A stretch of DNA of 32,091 nt from Vulcanimicrobiota bacterium (lineage in GTDB: Bacteria > Vulcanimicrobiota > Vulcanimicrobiia > Vulcanimicrobiales > Vulcanimicrobiaceae): assembly GCA_019236495.1 (NCBI GenBank), contig JAFAIW010000159.1:1-32091 (forward strand). The letters are read 5' to 3'. Below the pieces are notes generated by a model that searched no databases, had not been told where the DNA came from, and worked only from the letters and a program-made list of their open reading frames with translations. Below, piece after piece: positions 23,805 through 31,219 of this stretch. The translations under genes and the position numbers were made by a program. Position 1 is the stretch's first letter. Every line of letters starts with the position of its first letter.

Positions 23805-24741
23805 CGTTCCGCGAAAGGGCGGAAACAACCGCCTTTCGTGCATTCAGGCCGGGGCCGGTCGCGTTGCAGAAAAACGCTACGACGCTTCGAGTGCCGACGG
23901 CCTCGAACGGCTCGAGCGTGAGGCTTGCGCGCTCGAGTTTCTCGGTACGCTGGGCGTTCGTAACGTTCCGCAGCTCGTCAGCGTCGATCGCGAGAATCGC
24001 GTCCTCTGCATGGAATGGATCGAAGGTGGTCCTGCGGACTCCATAACTGACGAAGATATCTCGACGGCGCTCTCGCTTGCTGCGACCCTGCATGCAGCCC
24101 GAACGAACGCCGGCGCACACCGGTTGCCGCTCGCTCGCGAAGCCTGTCTTTCGCTCGAGGCGCTGTGCGAGCAAGTGCGCGCGCGCCTGACGCGGCTGCG
24201 CGCCGCCGGCGAGGGCGACCTCGAGCTCCTGCTCGACCGGGCGGCGCGTGCATTCGCACGGGCGGAGAGCGACGCGCGTTCTGCTCCTCTCCGCGAGACG
24301 CTTTCGCATGAAGAAGCGACGCTGTCGCCTTCCGATTTCGGCTTTCACAACGCCCTGCGTACGGCCGACGGCCGCTTGACCTTCATCGACTTCGAATACT
24401 TCGGCTGGGACGATCCCGTGAAGCTGACCGCCGACTTTCTGCTCCATCCCGGAATGGCGCTCTCGCCGGAGCAGAAGCGGGCGTTTGCCCGTGGTGCGGA
24501 AACGATCTACGGGGGCGATGCGCAATTTCGCGCGCGGCTGGTCGCGCACTTCGATCTCTACGCGCTGCGCTGGGCTGCGATCGTTCTCAACGAGTTTCTT
24601 CCCGAAGGGCGAGCGCGCCGTACGTTTGCCGGCGGCGAGCGCGATTGGGAGGCGACGAAACACACGCAGCTCGCGAAAGCGCAACGCTTGCTCGACGAGC
24701 TCGAAAGCGGTGCGGTGCACGAGAGTCTTGCCGATGGATGA
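23776..24741 (+). CDS. APH/choline-kinase-like phosphotransferase
   Basis: A 321-residue protein with a protein-kinase-like fold of the aminoglycoside phosphotransferase group. The N-lobe has VAEKRYD and the hinge region VLCMEWIEGG. The catalytic loop is LSPSDFGFHNAL (around 184-192), with catalytic Asp and Asn, and the metal-binding segment is FIDFEYFGWDDP. In classical APHs the loop reads HGDxxxxN; here Pro-Ser replaces His-Gly. It probably phosphorylates a small hydroxylated molecule, in context a sugar. An antibiotic-resistance role is unlikely inside this operon. The start at ATG 23776, 29 bases inside the HAD gene, is uncertain. Confidence 0.82.
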   Translation: MNSLAFARVDVPRKGGNNRLSCIQAGAGRVAEKRYDASSADGLERLEREACALEFLGTLGVRNVPQLVSVDRENRVLCMEWIEGGPADSITDEDISTALSLAATLHAARTNAGAHRLPLAREACLSLEALCEQVRARLTRLRAAGEGDLELLLDRAARAFARAESDARSAPLRETLSHEEATLSPSDFGFHNALRTADGRLTFIDFEYFGWDDPVKLTADFLLHPGMALSPEQKRAFARGAETIYGGDAQFRARLVAHFDLYALRWAAIVLNEFLPEGRARRTFAGGERDWEATKHTQLAKAQRLLDELESGAVHESLADG

Positions 24742-25534
24742 ACGATCGCGCTACCTCAGGCGGCTCACCTTCGATGCGCTCGAAGGTGGAAAGCGCGGAC
24801 ACGTCGGCGCGACGCTTTCGCTCATCGAGATTTTTCGCGTTCTTTACGACGACGTACTGAGCGTTCGACCGGACCAGCCGCAGTGGCCGGACCGCGATCG
24901 CTGCATCCTCAGCAAGGGTCACGGTTGCCTGGCCCTCTATGCGGTGCTTGCCGACAAGGGGTTCTTCCCGATGGAGGAGCTCGTGCGGCAATGCTCTCCG
25001 GGCGCGCTGCTGGGCGGGCACCCCGAAACGCACATCCCGGGCGTCGAAGCGTCGACGGGCGCGCTCGGTCACGGGCTTCCGATCGGCGTGGGCATGGCGG
25101 TGGCGGCGCGCATGCAGGGACGCTCTCACCGCGTGTTCGTCGTGATGGGCGACGGCGAGCTGGACGAGGGTTCGGTGTGGGAAGCGGCGCTCTCGGCAAG
25201 CAAGCACGCCTTGGACAATTTGATCGCCGTGATCGACTACAACAAATTGCAATCCTATGGGCCGGTGAGCGAAGTCCTGCCGCTCGAACCGCTTGCCGAC
25301 AAGTTACGCGCCTTCGGCTTTGAAGTTCGCGAAGCCGACGGTCACGATGTCGCCGCGTTGCGAACGGCCTTTGCGGATCTTCCAGCCGCAGTGGGAAAGC
25401 CCACGGCGCTGATCGCCCATACGGTGAAGGGCAAGGGCATCGATTTTGCCGAGCACAACGCCGCGTGGCACCACAAAGCGAAAATCGACGCCGCGGCGGT
25501 AGACGAATTGCGTGCCGCCCTGGAGCGCGCCTGA
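24734..25534 (+). CDS. Transketolase, N-terminal (TPP-binding) subunit
   Basis: A 266-residue half-transketolase holding the diphosphate-binding domain: GHVGATLSLIEIF with His23, SKGHGCLALY, TGALGHGLPIGVG, and the TPP/metal motif GDGELDEGSVWEA (139-151) ending in DYNKLQ. Together with the next gene it would make one enzyme moving two-carbon units between sugar phosphates. Split transketolases occur in many archaea and bacteria, often as specialised copies. ATG 24734 overlaps the kinase gene by eight bases. In this operon it could supply sedoheptulose 7-phosphate. Confidence 0.93.
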   Translation: MDERSRYLRRLTFDALEGGKRGHVGATLSLIEIFRVLYDDVLSVRPDQPQWPDRDRCILSKGHGCLALYAVLADKGFFPMEELVRQCSPGALLGGHPETHIPGVEASTGALGHGLPIGVGMAVAARMQGRSHRVFVVMGDGELDEGSVWEAALSASKHALDNLIAVIDYNKLQSYGPVSEVLPLEPLADKLRAFGFEVREADGHDVAALRTAFADLPAAVGKPTALIAHTVKGKGIDFAEHNAAWHHKAKIDAAAVDELRAALERA

Positions 25535-26481
25535 TGCGGCAAGTTGCCGTCAACGCCGTCTACGAACTGGCAAAACGCGACCCGCGCGTGGTCTTCATCG
25601 GTTCCGATCTCGGGCCCGGTGTGCTCGAAAAGATGAAGACCGAAATGCCCGAGCGATTTTTTATGGAGGGCGTCTCCGAAGCACACGTGATTGGAATGGC
25701 GGCCGGGCTTGCGATGGAGGGATACGTTCCTTACATCAACACGATCGCGACCTTCCTTACGCGACGCTGCTACGAGCAGATTGCCATCGACGTCTGTTTG
25801 CACCGTCTTCCGGTGCGACTGATTGCGAGCGGCGGCGGCGTCGTCTACGCTCCCCTCGGACCGACGCACATGGCGACCGACGATCTCGCGCTGATGCGCT
25901 CTCTTCCGCATATGACCGCGGTCGCTCCGGTGGACGCGGACGAGATGCGGCGTCTGATGGACGCCTCGCTCGCATACGACGGCCCCCTCTACATTCGGCT
26001 GGCAAAAGGCGGCGATCCGATCGTTTCTCGAGGTGACGTGCCGTTTAACATCGGCGAGGCGATTCGCATGCGCGGCGGCGACGATGTTCTTATGGTTAGC
26101 ACGGGCGTGATGACGACGCGTGCACTGGAAGCCGCAAAGCTGCTGGAGAATGCCTCGATTTCGGCGTGCGTGCTGCACGCGCACACGTTGAAACCGTTCG
26201 ACGAGGAAGCAGTGCTCACGCTGGCGGCCGGCAGACAGCTCGTCGTTACCGTCGAGGAGCACAGCGCGATCGGTGGACTCGGGAGCGCGGTCTGCGACCT
26301 GTTGGCGCAGAGCGCCCTGGCGGTTCCCGTCCTCAAGCTCGCGTTGGCCGACGGCTTTTCCCACGAGTACGGATCGCAGGATCACATTCTGGAGGTTGCT
26401 CGCCTGACGCCGCCGCATATCGCCGAGCGCGTTTCCGACGCGCTGCGCGCAGCGCACCGCCGCGTTCGTGCGGTGCTGTAG
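25534..26481 (+). CDS. Transketolase, C-terminal subunit
   Basis: The second half of the split transketolase, 315 residues, with the pyrimidine-binding domain and C-terminal domain. RFFMEGVSEAHVIGMAAGLA contains the catalytic Glu49, and ATFLTRRCYEQIAIDVCLH, GPTHMATDDLALMRS and TVEEHSAIGGLGSAV are typical of this family and of the related DXS and E1-beta domains. It begins with ATG overlapping the N-subunit stop (TGATG), the usual way to secure equal subunit amounts. The paired subunit and the sequence favour transketolase over DXS. Confidence 0.93.
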   Translation: MRQVAVNAVYELAKRDPRVVFIGSDLGPGVLEKMKTEMPERFFMEGVSEAHVIGMAAGLAMEGYVPYINTIATFLTRRCYEQIAIDVCLHRLPVRLIASGGGVVYAPLGPTHMATDDLALMRSLPHMTAVAPVDADEMRRLMDASLAYDGPLYIRLAKGGDPIVSRGDVPFNIGEAIRMRGGDDVLMVSTGVMTTRALEAAKLLENASISACVLHAHTLKPFDEEAVLTLAAGRQLVVTVEEHSAIGGLGSAVCDLLAQSALAVPVLKLALADGFSHEYGSQDHILEVARLTPPHIAERVSDALRAAHRRVRAVL

Positions 26482-26491
26482 AACGGAGACC

Positions 26492-27157
26492 ATGCCGGAG
26501 ATCGATTTTATCGGCGAAGTGCACAACCGCACCAAGCGCAACTACGTCCAACGCGTGATCGACTATGACAAAGCCGAGTGCGCAGCCGTCGCCAAGCAAT
26601 ATGCTTTTGACTATTGGGATGGCGACCGGCGGTACGGATACGGCGGCTACAACTATGACGGCCGCTGGCGCGGCGTCGCGGAGCGAATGGCCCGGCACTA
26701 CGGCCTCAAACCCGGTGACCGGATTCTCGACGTCGGATGCGGCAAGGGTTATTTGCTCTACGAGTTCGCGCAAGTCGTTCCCGGCATCGAAATCGCGGGT
26801 GCCGACGTCTCGGCGTATGCGGTGGAACATGCGAAGGAAGAGGTCAAGGACGCCTTGACGGTGGCAAACGCCACGCAGCTTCCCTATCCCGACAAGAGCT
26901 TCGACTTCATCGTATCGCTCGGCGCGTTGCATTGCTTGCCGTTTTCGGGACTTTTTGAAGCGATCGCGGAGATCGAGCGCGTCGGCAAGAACGATCGCAA
27001 GTATCTCATGGTTGAATCGTTCCGTGACGAGCGGGAAAAGGCGAACCTCCTGTACTGGCAGCTCACCTGCGACAGCTTCCACTCCGCCGACGAATGGCCG
27101 CGCGTGCTCGCGAGCGCCGGCTATCACGGCGATTACGGATTCATTTTTTTCACTTGA
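26492..27157 (+). CDS. Class I SAM-dependent methyltransferase
   Basis: A 221-residue methyltransferase. A Tyr- and Gly-rich N-terminal segment (DYWDGDRRYGYGGYNYDGRW, 40-59) precedes the SAM fold: RILDVGCGKGYLLYE (78-91), IAGADVSAYAVEHA, ANATQLPYPDKSFDFIVSLGALHCLP. The domain is complete. The ATG has GGAG three bases upstream, a short spacing. It follows the transketolase by ten bases and overlaps the WbuC start. The substrate is unknown, probably a sugar or sugar nucleotide. Confidence 0.87.
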   Translation: MPEIDFIGEVHNRTKRNYVQRVIDYDKAECAAVAKQYAFDYWDGDRRYGYGGYNYDGRWRGVAERMARHYGLKPGDRILDVGCGKGYLLYEFAQVVPGIEIAGADVSAYAVEHAKEEVKDALTVANATQLPYPDKSFDFIVSLGALHCLPFSGLFEAIAEIERVGKNDRKYLMVESFRDEREKANLLYWQLTCDSFHSADEWPRVLASAGYHGDYGFIFFT

Positions 27158-27696
27158 GAAGTTTACCGCCCGCAGCGCTGCACGCCGAGAGCCCGGAAGT
27201 CTACTATAGCGAGGCTCCGTTGCCGCTCGCGGACGATGCGATCGTAGCGTTCTTGAAGGAGCGCGCCGCCGAGACTCCGCGCAAGCGCTGTCGCCTGTGC
27301 ACGCATCGCGGGGCGACGGACGCGTTTCATGAAATGCTGATCGTCCATTCGCACGACACGTACGTTCGCCCGCATCGCCATCTGCGGCGTGAGGAGTCCC
27401 TTACGGTACTCGAAGGCACCGCGTCGCTGGTGATCTTCGACGATCGCGGGTCGATCGAACGTACGGTGACGCTGGGCGAGCGCGGCTCCGGGAAGGCGTT
27501 TTATTACCGGATGCCTGCGGCGCGTTGGCACACGCTGGTGATCGACTCGGAATGGTTTGTCTTCCTTGAATCCACAACCGGACCGTTCAACCCGGAGGGA
27601 AGCGAAAATGCGTCATGGGCGCCGGATGGGATTGACGCCCACCTTGCAAATGCGTGGCTGGAAGGGCTCCGCAGCCGGCTGCCCGTCGTCTCTTAA
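27154..27696 (+). CDS. WbuC-family cupin
   Basis: A 180-residue cupin resembling WbuC, a metalloprotein found in O-antigen and other surface-polysaccharide clusters whose biochemical role is not established. RKRCRLCTHRG is followed by TYVRPHRHLRREESLTVLEG, with probable metal ligands His74, His76 and Glu81, and His126 lies in the second motif (MPAARWHTLVI). The GPFNPEG segment near the end is also typical. I place the start at TTG 27154, overlapping the stop of the methyltransferase; the frame is open further left inside that gene. Confidence in the family is good, in the start only moderate. Confidence 0.83.
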   Translation: MRSLPPAALHAESPEVYYSEAPLPLADDAIVAFLKERAAETPRKRCRLCTHRGATDAFHEMLIVHSHDTYVRPHRHLRREESLTVLEGTASLVIFDDRGSIERTVTLGERGSGKAFYYRMPAARWHTLVIDSEWFVFLESTTGPFNPEGSENASWAPDGIDAHLANAWLEGLRSRLPVVS

Positions 27697-28896
27697 ATGC
27701 CGCATGCGCTGCGGCGGTGCCTCGCGTGTGCGTCGCCGTCACTGGTTGAACGGGTAGCGCTTCACGACGCTCGTACCGGCACGCGGAGCGTCGCTCTCGG
27801 GCTCGTGCAATGCGCGCGATGCGGTCACGTCCAGCTGCCGGCGAGCGCCGAGCGCGATCGCGCGCTCCATACGATCGCGGCGGACGTTACTCCGAGCCGG
27901 CCGGCCGCAGCGATGGACGCCTGGCTGAGCGCGCAACGGACGTTACCGAAAAGCGGGGAGTCGAAATTACTGGTTGACGTCGGCAGCTCGAAGGGCGAGA
28001 TGCTGCTCGCCGCGTCTCGGATCGGCTGGCGAGTTTGCGGAGTGGAACCTGCCGCCGAGCTGGCGCAAGCCGCAAACGCAGCCGGTGCACCGTCGATATG
28101 CGCGTACTTTGACGAATCGGTGGCGCGCGAAATCCGCGAGCGGTACGGCAGCGGTGCCCGGGCAATCGTCGCAACGAACGTCATCGCGAACGTCGAACAG
28201 CTCGACGAGTTTCTCGGCGCGGCCGGAACGGCGCTCGACGAGTCCGGCGTGCTGATCGTCGAAACGCAGTACTTGCGGGACACGATTGAAGGCGTGATGC
28301 TCGATACGATCCACCACGATCATCTGTCGTACTTCAGCGCGGAGTCGCTGGGGGCCGCTCTCGGCCGCGCAGGTTTCGGCATTGTCGACATCGAGCGAGT
28401 TCCCGCGAAAGGCGGCTCGCTTCGCGCTGCTGCGCGTCTGGGCGTGGGTCACGGCGAGAAGCACGCTGCGCTGGTCGCTGAAGAACGTCGCGCGGGATTG
28501 CGGGATGCAGAGTACTTCGCGCCGTTCTCGCGGACATTGCAACAGTGTGCGTCCGAACTGGATCGCTTGCTGGGCTCGCAAGCGTACGAGAGGGTCGCGG
28601 GCTACGGCAGCTCGATCGGCTGCGGAACGGTGATCGCGCAGTTTGCTCTCGAAGGCCGTCTCGAATTTCTCGTCGACGAATCCATCGGCGAAGGGAGGGA
28701 GGACCGTGCCTTCGGATTGCGTGTCCTCTCGGCGGGCGAACTCGTTCGGTCGGCACCCGAAGCCGTGGTCGTTCTCGCCTGGCGGTTCGCGGATCAAATC
28801 GCCACGAAAACGCGCGAGTATCTGGAGGGCGGCGGTGCTTTCATCGTTCCGCTGAGGGAAGTGCACGTGATCGGCCGGAAAGGTTCCGCGGTATGA
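27697..28896 (+). CDS. Sugar C-methyltransferase (NovU/TylCIII type)
   Basis: A 399-residue three-domain C-methyltransferase. The N-terminal zinc-binding domain has C8-x2-C11 and C39-x2-C42. The central SAM domain has LLVDVGSSKGEM (91-102) and GVEPAAELAQAA. The C-terminal domain begins after the catalytic segment LDTIHHDHLSYFS and includes GYGSSIGCGTVIAQFAL. Characterised members add a methyl group to a carbon next to a keto group of dTDP-keto-deoxysugars, giving branched sugars. Here the substrate is unknown; neither SDR in the window shows the TDE triad of a 4,6-dehydratase. It begins directly after the WbuC stop and overlaps the next gene (ATGA). Confidence 0.92.
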   Translation: MPHALRRCLACASPSLVERVALHDARTGTRSVALGLVQCARCGHVQLPASAERDRALHTIAADVTPSRPAAAMDAWLSAQRTLPKSGESKLLVDVGSSKGEMLLAASRIGWRVCGVEPAAELAQAANAAGAPSICAYFDESVAREIRERYGSGARAIVATNVIANVEQLDEFLGAAGTALDESGVLIVETQYLRDTIEGVMLDTIHHDHLSYFSAESLGAALGRAGFGIVDIERVPAKGGSLRAAARLGVGHGEKHAALVAEERRAGLRDAEYFAPFSRTLQQCASELDRLLGSQAYERVAGYGSSIGCGTVIAQFALEGRLEFLVDESIGEGREDRAFGLRVLSAGELVRSAPEAVVVLAWRFADQIATKTREYLEGGGAFIVPLREVHVIGRKGSAV

Positions 28897-29579
28897 CGGA
28901 GCGGCGCAAAGAAGTCGAGCACTGGACCAGTACAACCGGCGCGATGATCGGCGATGAGCGCCTGGCGATGTCGCCCTACTTCACGTACCTCGTTCGCAAT
29001 ACTCCGCGGCGCTTGCTGTACAACCTCAGTTATCACAAGTTCGCCGCTAAGATGATCGGGGACGGCAAGCGCGTTCTCGAAGTCGGCTGCAACGACGGTT
29101 TTCAAACGGTCATCTTGGCGGAGACGGCGGCGTACTGCTTAGGAGTCGATGTCGATGAAAAGGCGATAAACGTCGCCCGCGAAACGTTCGCTCGCGACAG
29201 GTTGGACTTTCGCGTTGCGGACATCATGGAGGAACACGTCGGATTGTTCGACGCGGTCGCCTGCTTCGACGTCGTGGAGCATGTGTTCCCCGAAAACGAG
29301 GACCGGTTCTTTTCGGCGATTGCATCCCATCTCGTCCCGCATGGAATCTTCATCGTCGAAACCCCGAGCAAGGAGTCCGACGCTTTTGCATCGCCGGTCA
29401 CACGCGCGGGCCATGTGAACCTTTATACGCTCGAGCGGTTACGTGAAACGCTCTTACGGCACTTTCACACTGCGTTCATGTTCTGCTGCAACGACGAAAT
29501 CGTGCACACCGGGTTTCCGCGTTTCGCGCACTCGCTGATTGGGATCGGAGTGCACGCTCGCGAGGGCGCGACCGCCTAA
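28893..29579 (+). CDS. Class I SAM-dependent methyltransferase
   Basis: A 228-residue methyltransferase with a complete SAM site: RVLEVGCNDGFQT (60-72), CLGVDVDEKAINVA, VACFDVVEHVFPE and HGIFIVETPSKES. The N-terminal 45 residues are probably a helical lid. It is the last gene of operon E; its ATG overlaps the C-methyltransferase stop. Its TAA and the TAG of the convergent GSCFA gene share the four bases CTAA at 29576-29579. It probably methylates a sugar, but the substrate is unknown. Confidence 0.87.
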   Translation: MTERRKEVEHWTSTTGAMIGDERLAMSPYFTYLVRNTPRRLLYNLSYHKFAAKMIGDGKRVLEVGCNDGFQTVILAETAAYCLGVDVDEKAINVARETFARDRLDFRVADIMEEHVGLFDAVACFDVVEHVFPENEDRFFSAIASHLVPHGIFIVETPSKESDAFASPVTRAGHVNLYTLERLRETLLRHFHTAFMFCCNDEIVHTGFPRFAHSLIGIGVHAREGATA

Positions 29580-31174
29580 GCGATCGATACCGAAGCGGCC
29601 AGCTCTTGGATCGGCTGACGAGCCTCTTGAGCTCGCCGATTCGCCTGCATGACTTCGTTGTCGCCGTACACCTGGAGAAACAGCGCGACGTTGCGCTTGA
29701 CGAGCTCCTGGTTGACGTGGAACGAGCTGCCATCTTCGGCTCCGTAAACCGGCCCCGTATGGCACCCGACCCACTTGACCATTTCGTACGACGGCCAATA
29801 GTGAACGTTGGGCAGGGCTTGCTGCATGACTTCATGAGCGGCCACACGCAAGGTCGATTTCGAAACGCAGTCTGCGATCAGCGCCGACTGGAATTCGAAG
29901 GTCGCCTTCAGCGGCACCGGAGAGACGGTCAAGAAGATGTGCGAATTCGGATTGAAGGCTCGCAAGTCGTCGAACATTGAAAGCAGATTTGTGACGTTTT
30001 CAGTTACCGTCGTCGTCCTGAACTTGAATTGATGGGCGACGAGCGCGGCCTGCATATTTTCTCCGAGCGTAAGCACGTACTCGCCGGTCGCCGCATCGAA
30101 AAAGCAGGGTGCGACGCCCAGTGAGTAGATGACCACCTTCGCGCTTTCGATGGTCGCTCGCATCTTGTCGCGGTAATCCGATCCAAAATTCTCGAAATAA
30201 AACTCCTGTATCCGCTCGGTCTGCACGTTCGTGGCGCCGTTCCTCACCCAGTCGAGGAAGTGCCGATTTGCAAACGTGCTGTTCAACTCTTCGGCCATGT
30301 TGACGTACTCGGCGTGCATGCCGAACGCCCGCAGGTTTTGCGCCAGGAAGTTTGCAAAGCACGATCCGAGCGTGAAGATTTGCGTCGCCATGTTAATGAG
30401 CGGTCGCTCGTCACGGTACGCCGGTGCCACGTAACGATCGAAAAGTTTCTCGAAGTCCGCAAACTCGTCGGTCTCGCGCGGGTAGCGGGCCAGCGGGGTG
30501 CGACGTGAGCGGCGCTGGTGTTTGACGCGTTCGAGCTCGCGGCGTGCGCTGTGTTGGTTCGGATCCGCGGCCGCGATTTCGAGAAAGGGAACGGCTTCTT
30601 CAGCGCGATCCAACTCGATCAGCGTGGTTCCAAGCGCGTAGGCTGCATCCGGCCAATTCGGCTGCATTTCCAGAGCACGGCGGAGAAGAGGCTCGGCCTC
30701 GGCTTCCTTGCTCGACATGAGCAGCGCGTTCGCGCAATCGTAAAGAATTTGTGCCGAATCCGGCTCGAGCTCGGCGGCTTTGCGCAGCGCATCCTGGCCG
30801 GGGGCGACGCCGCTGGGCCAGCCGACTTTCCAGACCAGCGTCATCCCGAGTTGATGCCATCCCTCGGCGAATGGCGGATGAAGGACGGTGGCCGCTTGGA
30901 ACTCCTTGACCGCCTCGCCGATTCTGGCCGTTTCCCGCATGAAGAACCCGCGGTTGTAGTGCCCCATTGCCCAATTCGGCGCTAGCTGCACGATTTGCGT
31001 GAGAAGGCGTTCCGCTTCCGCGTTGTCACCTTGTCGGATGCGCAGTAACGCGAGCACGGTAATGGCGCCGACGTCCGCCGGGTTCTCACGAAGCCGCGCC
31101 TGGGCGAGGGACTCGGCTTCCTCGTTCCGTCTTTCCGCGGCCGCAATGCCGGCCGGGCTGTTCTCGATAATCAT
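29576..31174 (-). CDS. TPR-GSCFA domain protein
   Basis: A 532-residue protein. Residues about 10-215 are TPR-like helical repeats (for example WAMGHYNRGFFMRE and WPDAAYALGTTLIELDRAEEA). Residues about 262-520 are a GSCFA domain opening with IFTLGSCFANFLAQNLRAFG, the GSCFA motif at 270-274, followed by a central VVIYSLGVAPCFFD and FLTVSPVPLKATF. GSCFA proteins are related to SGNH/GDSL hydrolases, and the motif Ser may be the nucleophile; several lie in surface-polysaccharide loci, so acyl transfer or removal on a glycan is possible. No signal peptide is seen. Transcribed toward operon E; the 45-base gap upstream holds a perfect hairpin. Confidence 0.9.
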   Translation of the reverse strand: MIIENSPAGIAAAERRNEEAESLAQARLRENPADVGAITVLALLRIRQGDNAEAERLLTQIVQLAPNWAMGHYNRGFFMRETARIGEAVKEFQAATVLHPPFAEGWHQLGMTLVWKVGWPSGVAPGQDALRKAAELEPDSAQILYDCANALLMSSKEAEAEPLLRRALEMQPNWPDAAYALGTTLIELDRAEEAVPFLEIAAADPNQHSARRELERVKHQRRSRRTPLARYPRETDEFADFEKLFDRYVAPAYRDERPLINMATQIFTLGSCFANFLAQNLRAFGMHAEYVNMAEELNSTFANRHFLDWVRNGATNVQTERIQEFYFENFGSDYRDKMRATIESAKVVIYSLGVAPCFFDAATGEYVLTLGENMQAALVAHQFKFRTTTVTENVTNLLSMFDDLRAFNPNSHIFLTVSPVPLKATFEFQSALIADCVSKSTLRVAAHEVMQQALPNVHYWPSYEMVKWVGCHTGPVYGAEDGSSFHVNQELVKRNVALFLQVYGDNEVMQANRRAQEARQPIQELAASVSIA

Positions 31175-31187
31175 GAATGTTTTACTG

Positions 31188-31204
31188 GACTCCTCTAAGG
31201 AGTC
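31188..31204 (-). repeat. Perfect hairpin before the TPR-GSCFA gene
   Basis: GACTCCT, loop CTA, AGGAGTC: a seven-base perfect inverted repeat with a three-base loop, 13 bases before the GSCFA start codon. Read on the minus strand, its 3' arm contains the GGAG that is the only Shine-Dalgarno-like sequence there. It is not followed by a T run, so it is more likely an RNA switch on ribosome access or a protein site than a terminator of the permease transcript. Confidence 0.5.
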
Positions 31205-31219
31205 ATCGGCTTCGCCGGG

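Noticed and set aside
23296-24720. Long minus-strand frame opposite the HAD and APH-like genes, and a similar one at 25342-26541 opposite the transketolase.
   Set aside because: The plus-strand genes are coherent, tightly packed and carry catalytic motifs; the antisense frames show none.
23776-24741. Antibiotic-resistance call for the APH-like protein.
   Set aside because: Fold similarity alone does not imply it, the catalytic loop differs from aminoglycoside kinases, and the gene is embedded in a sugar operon.
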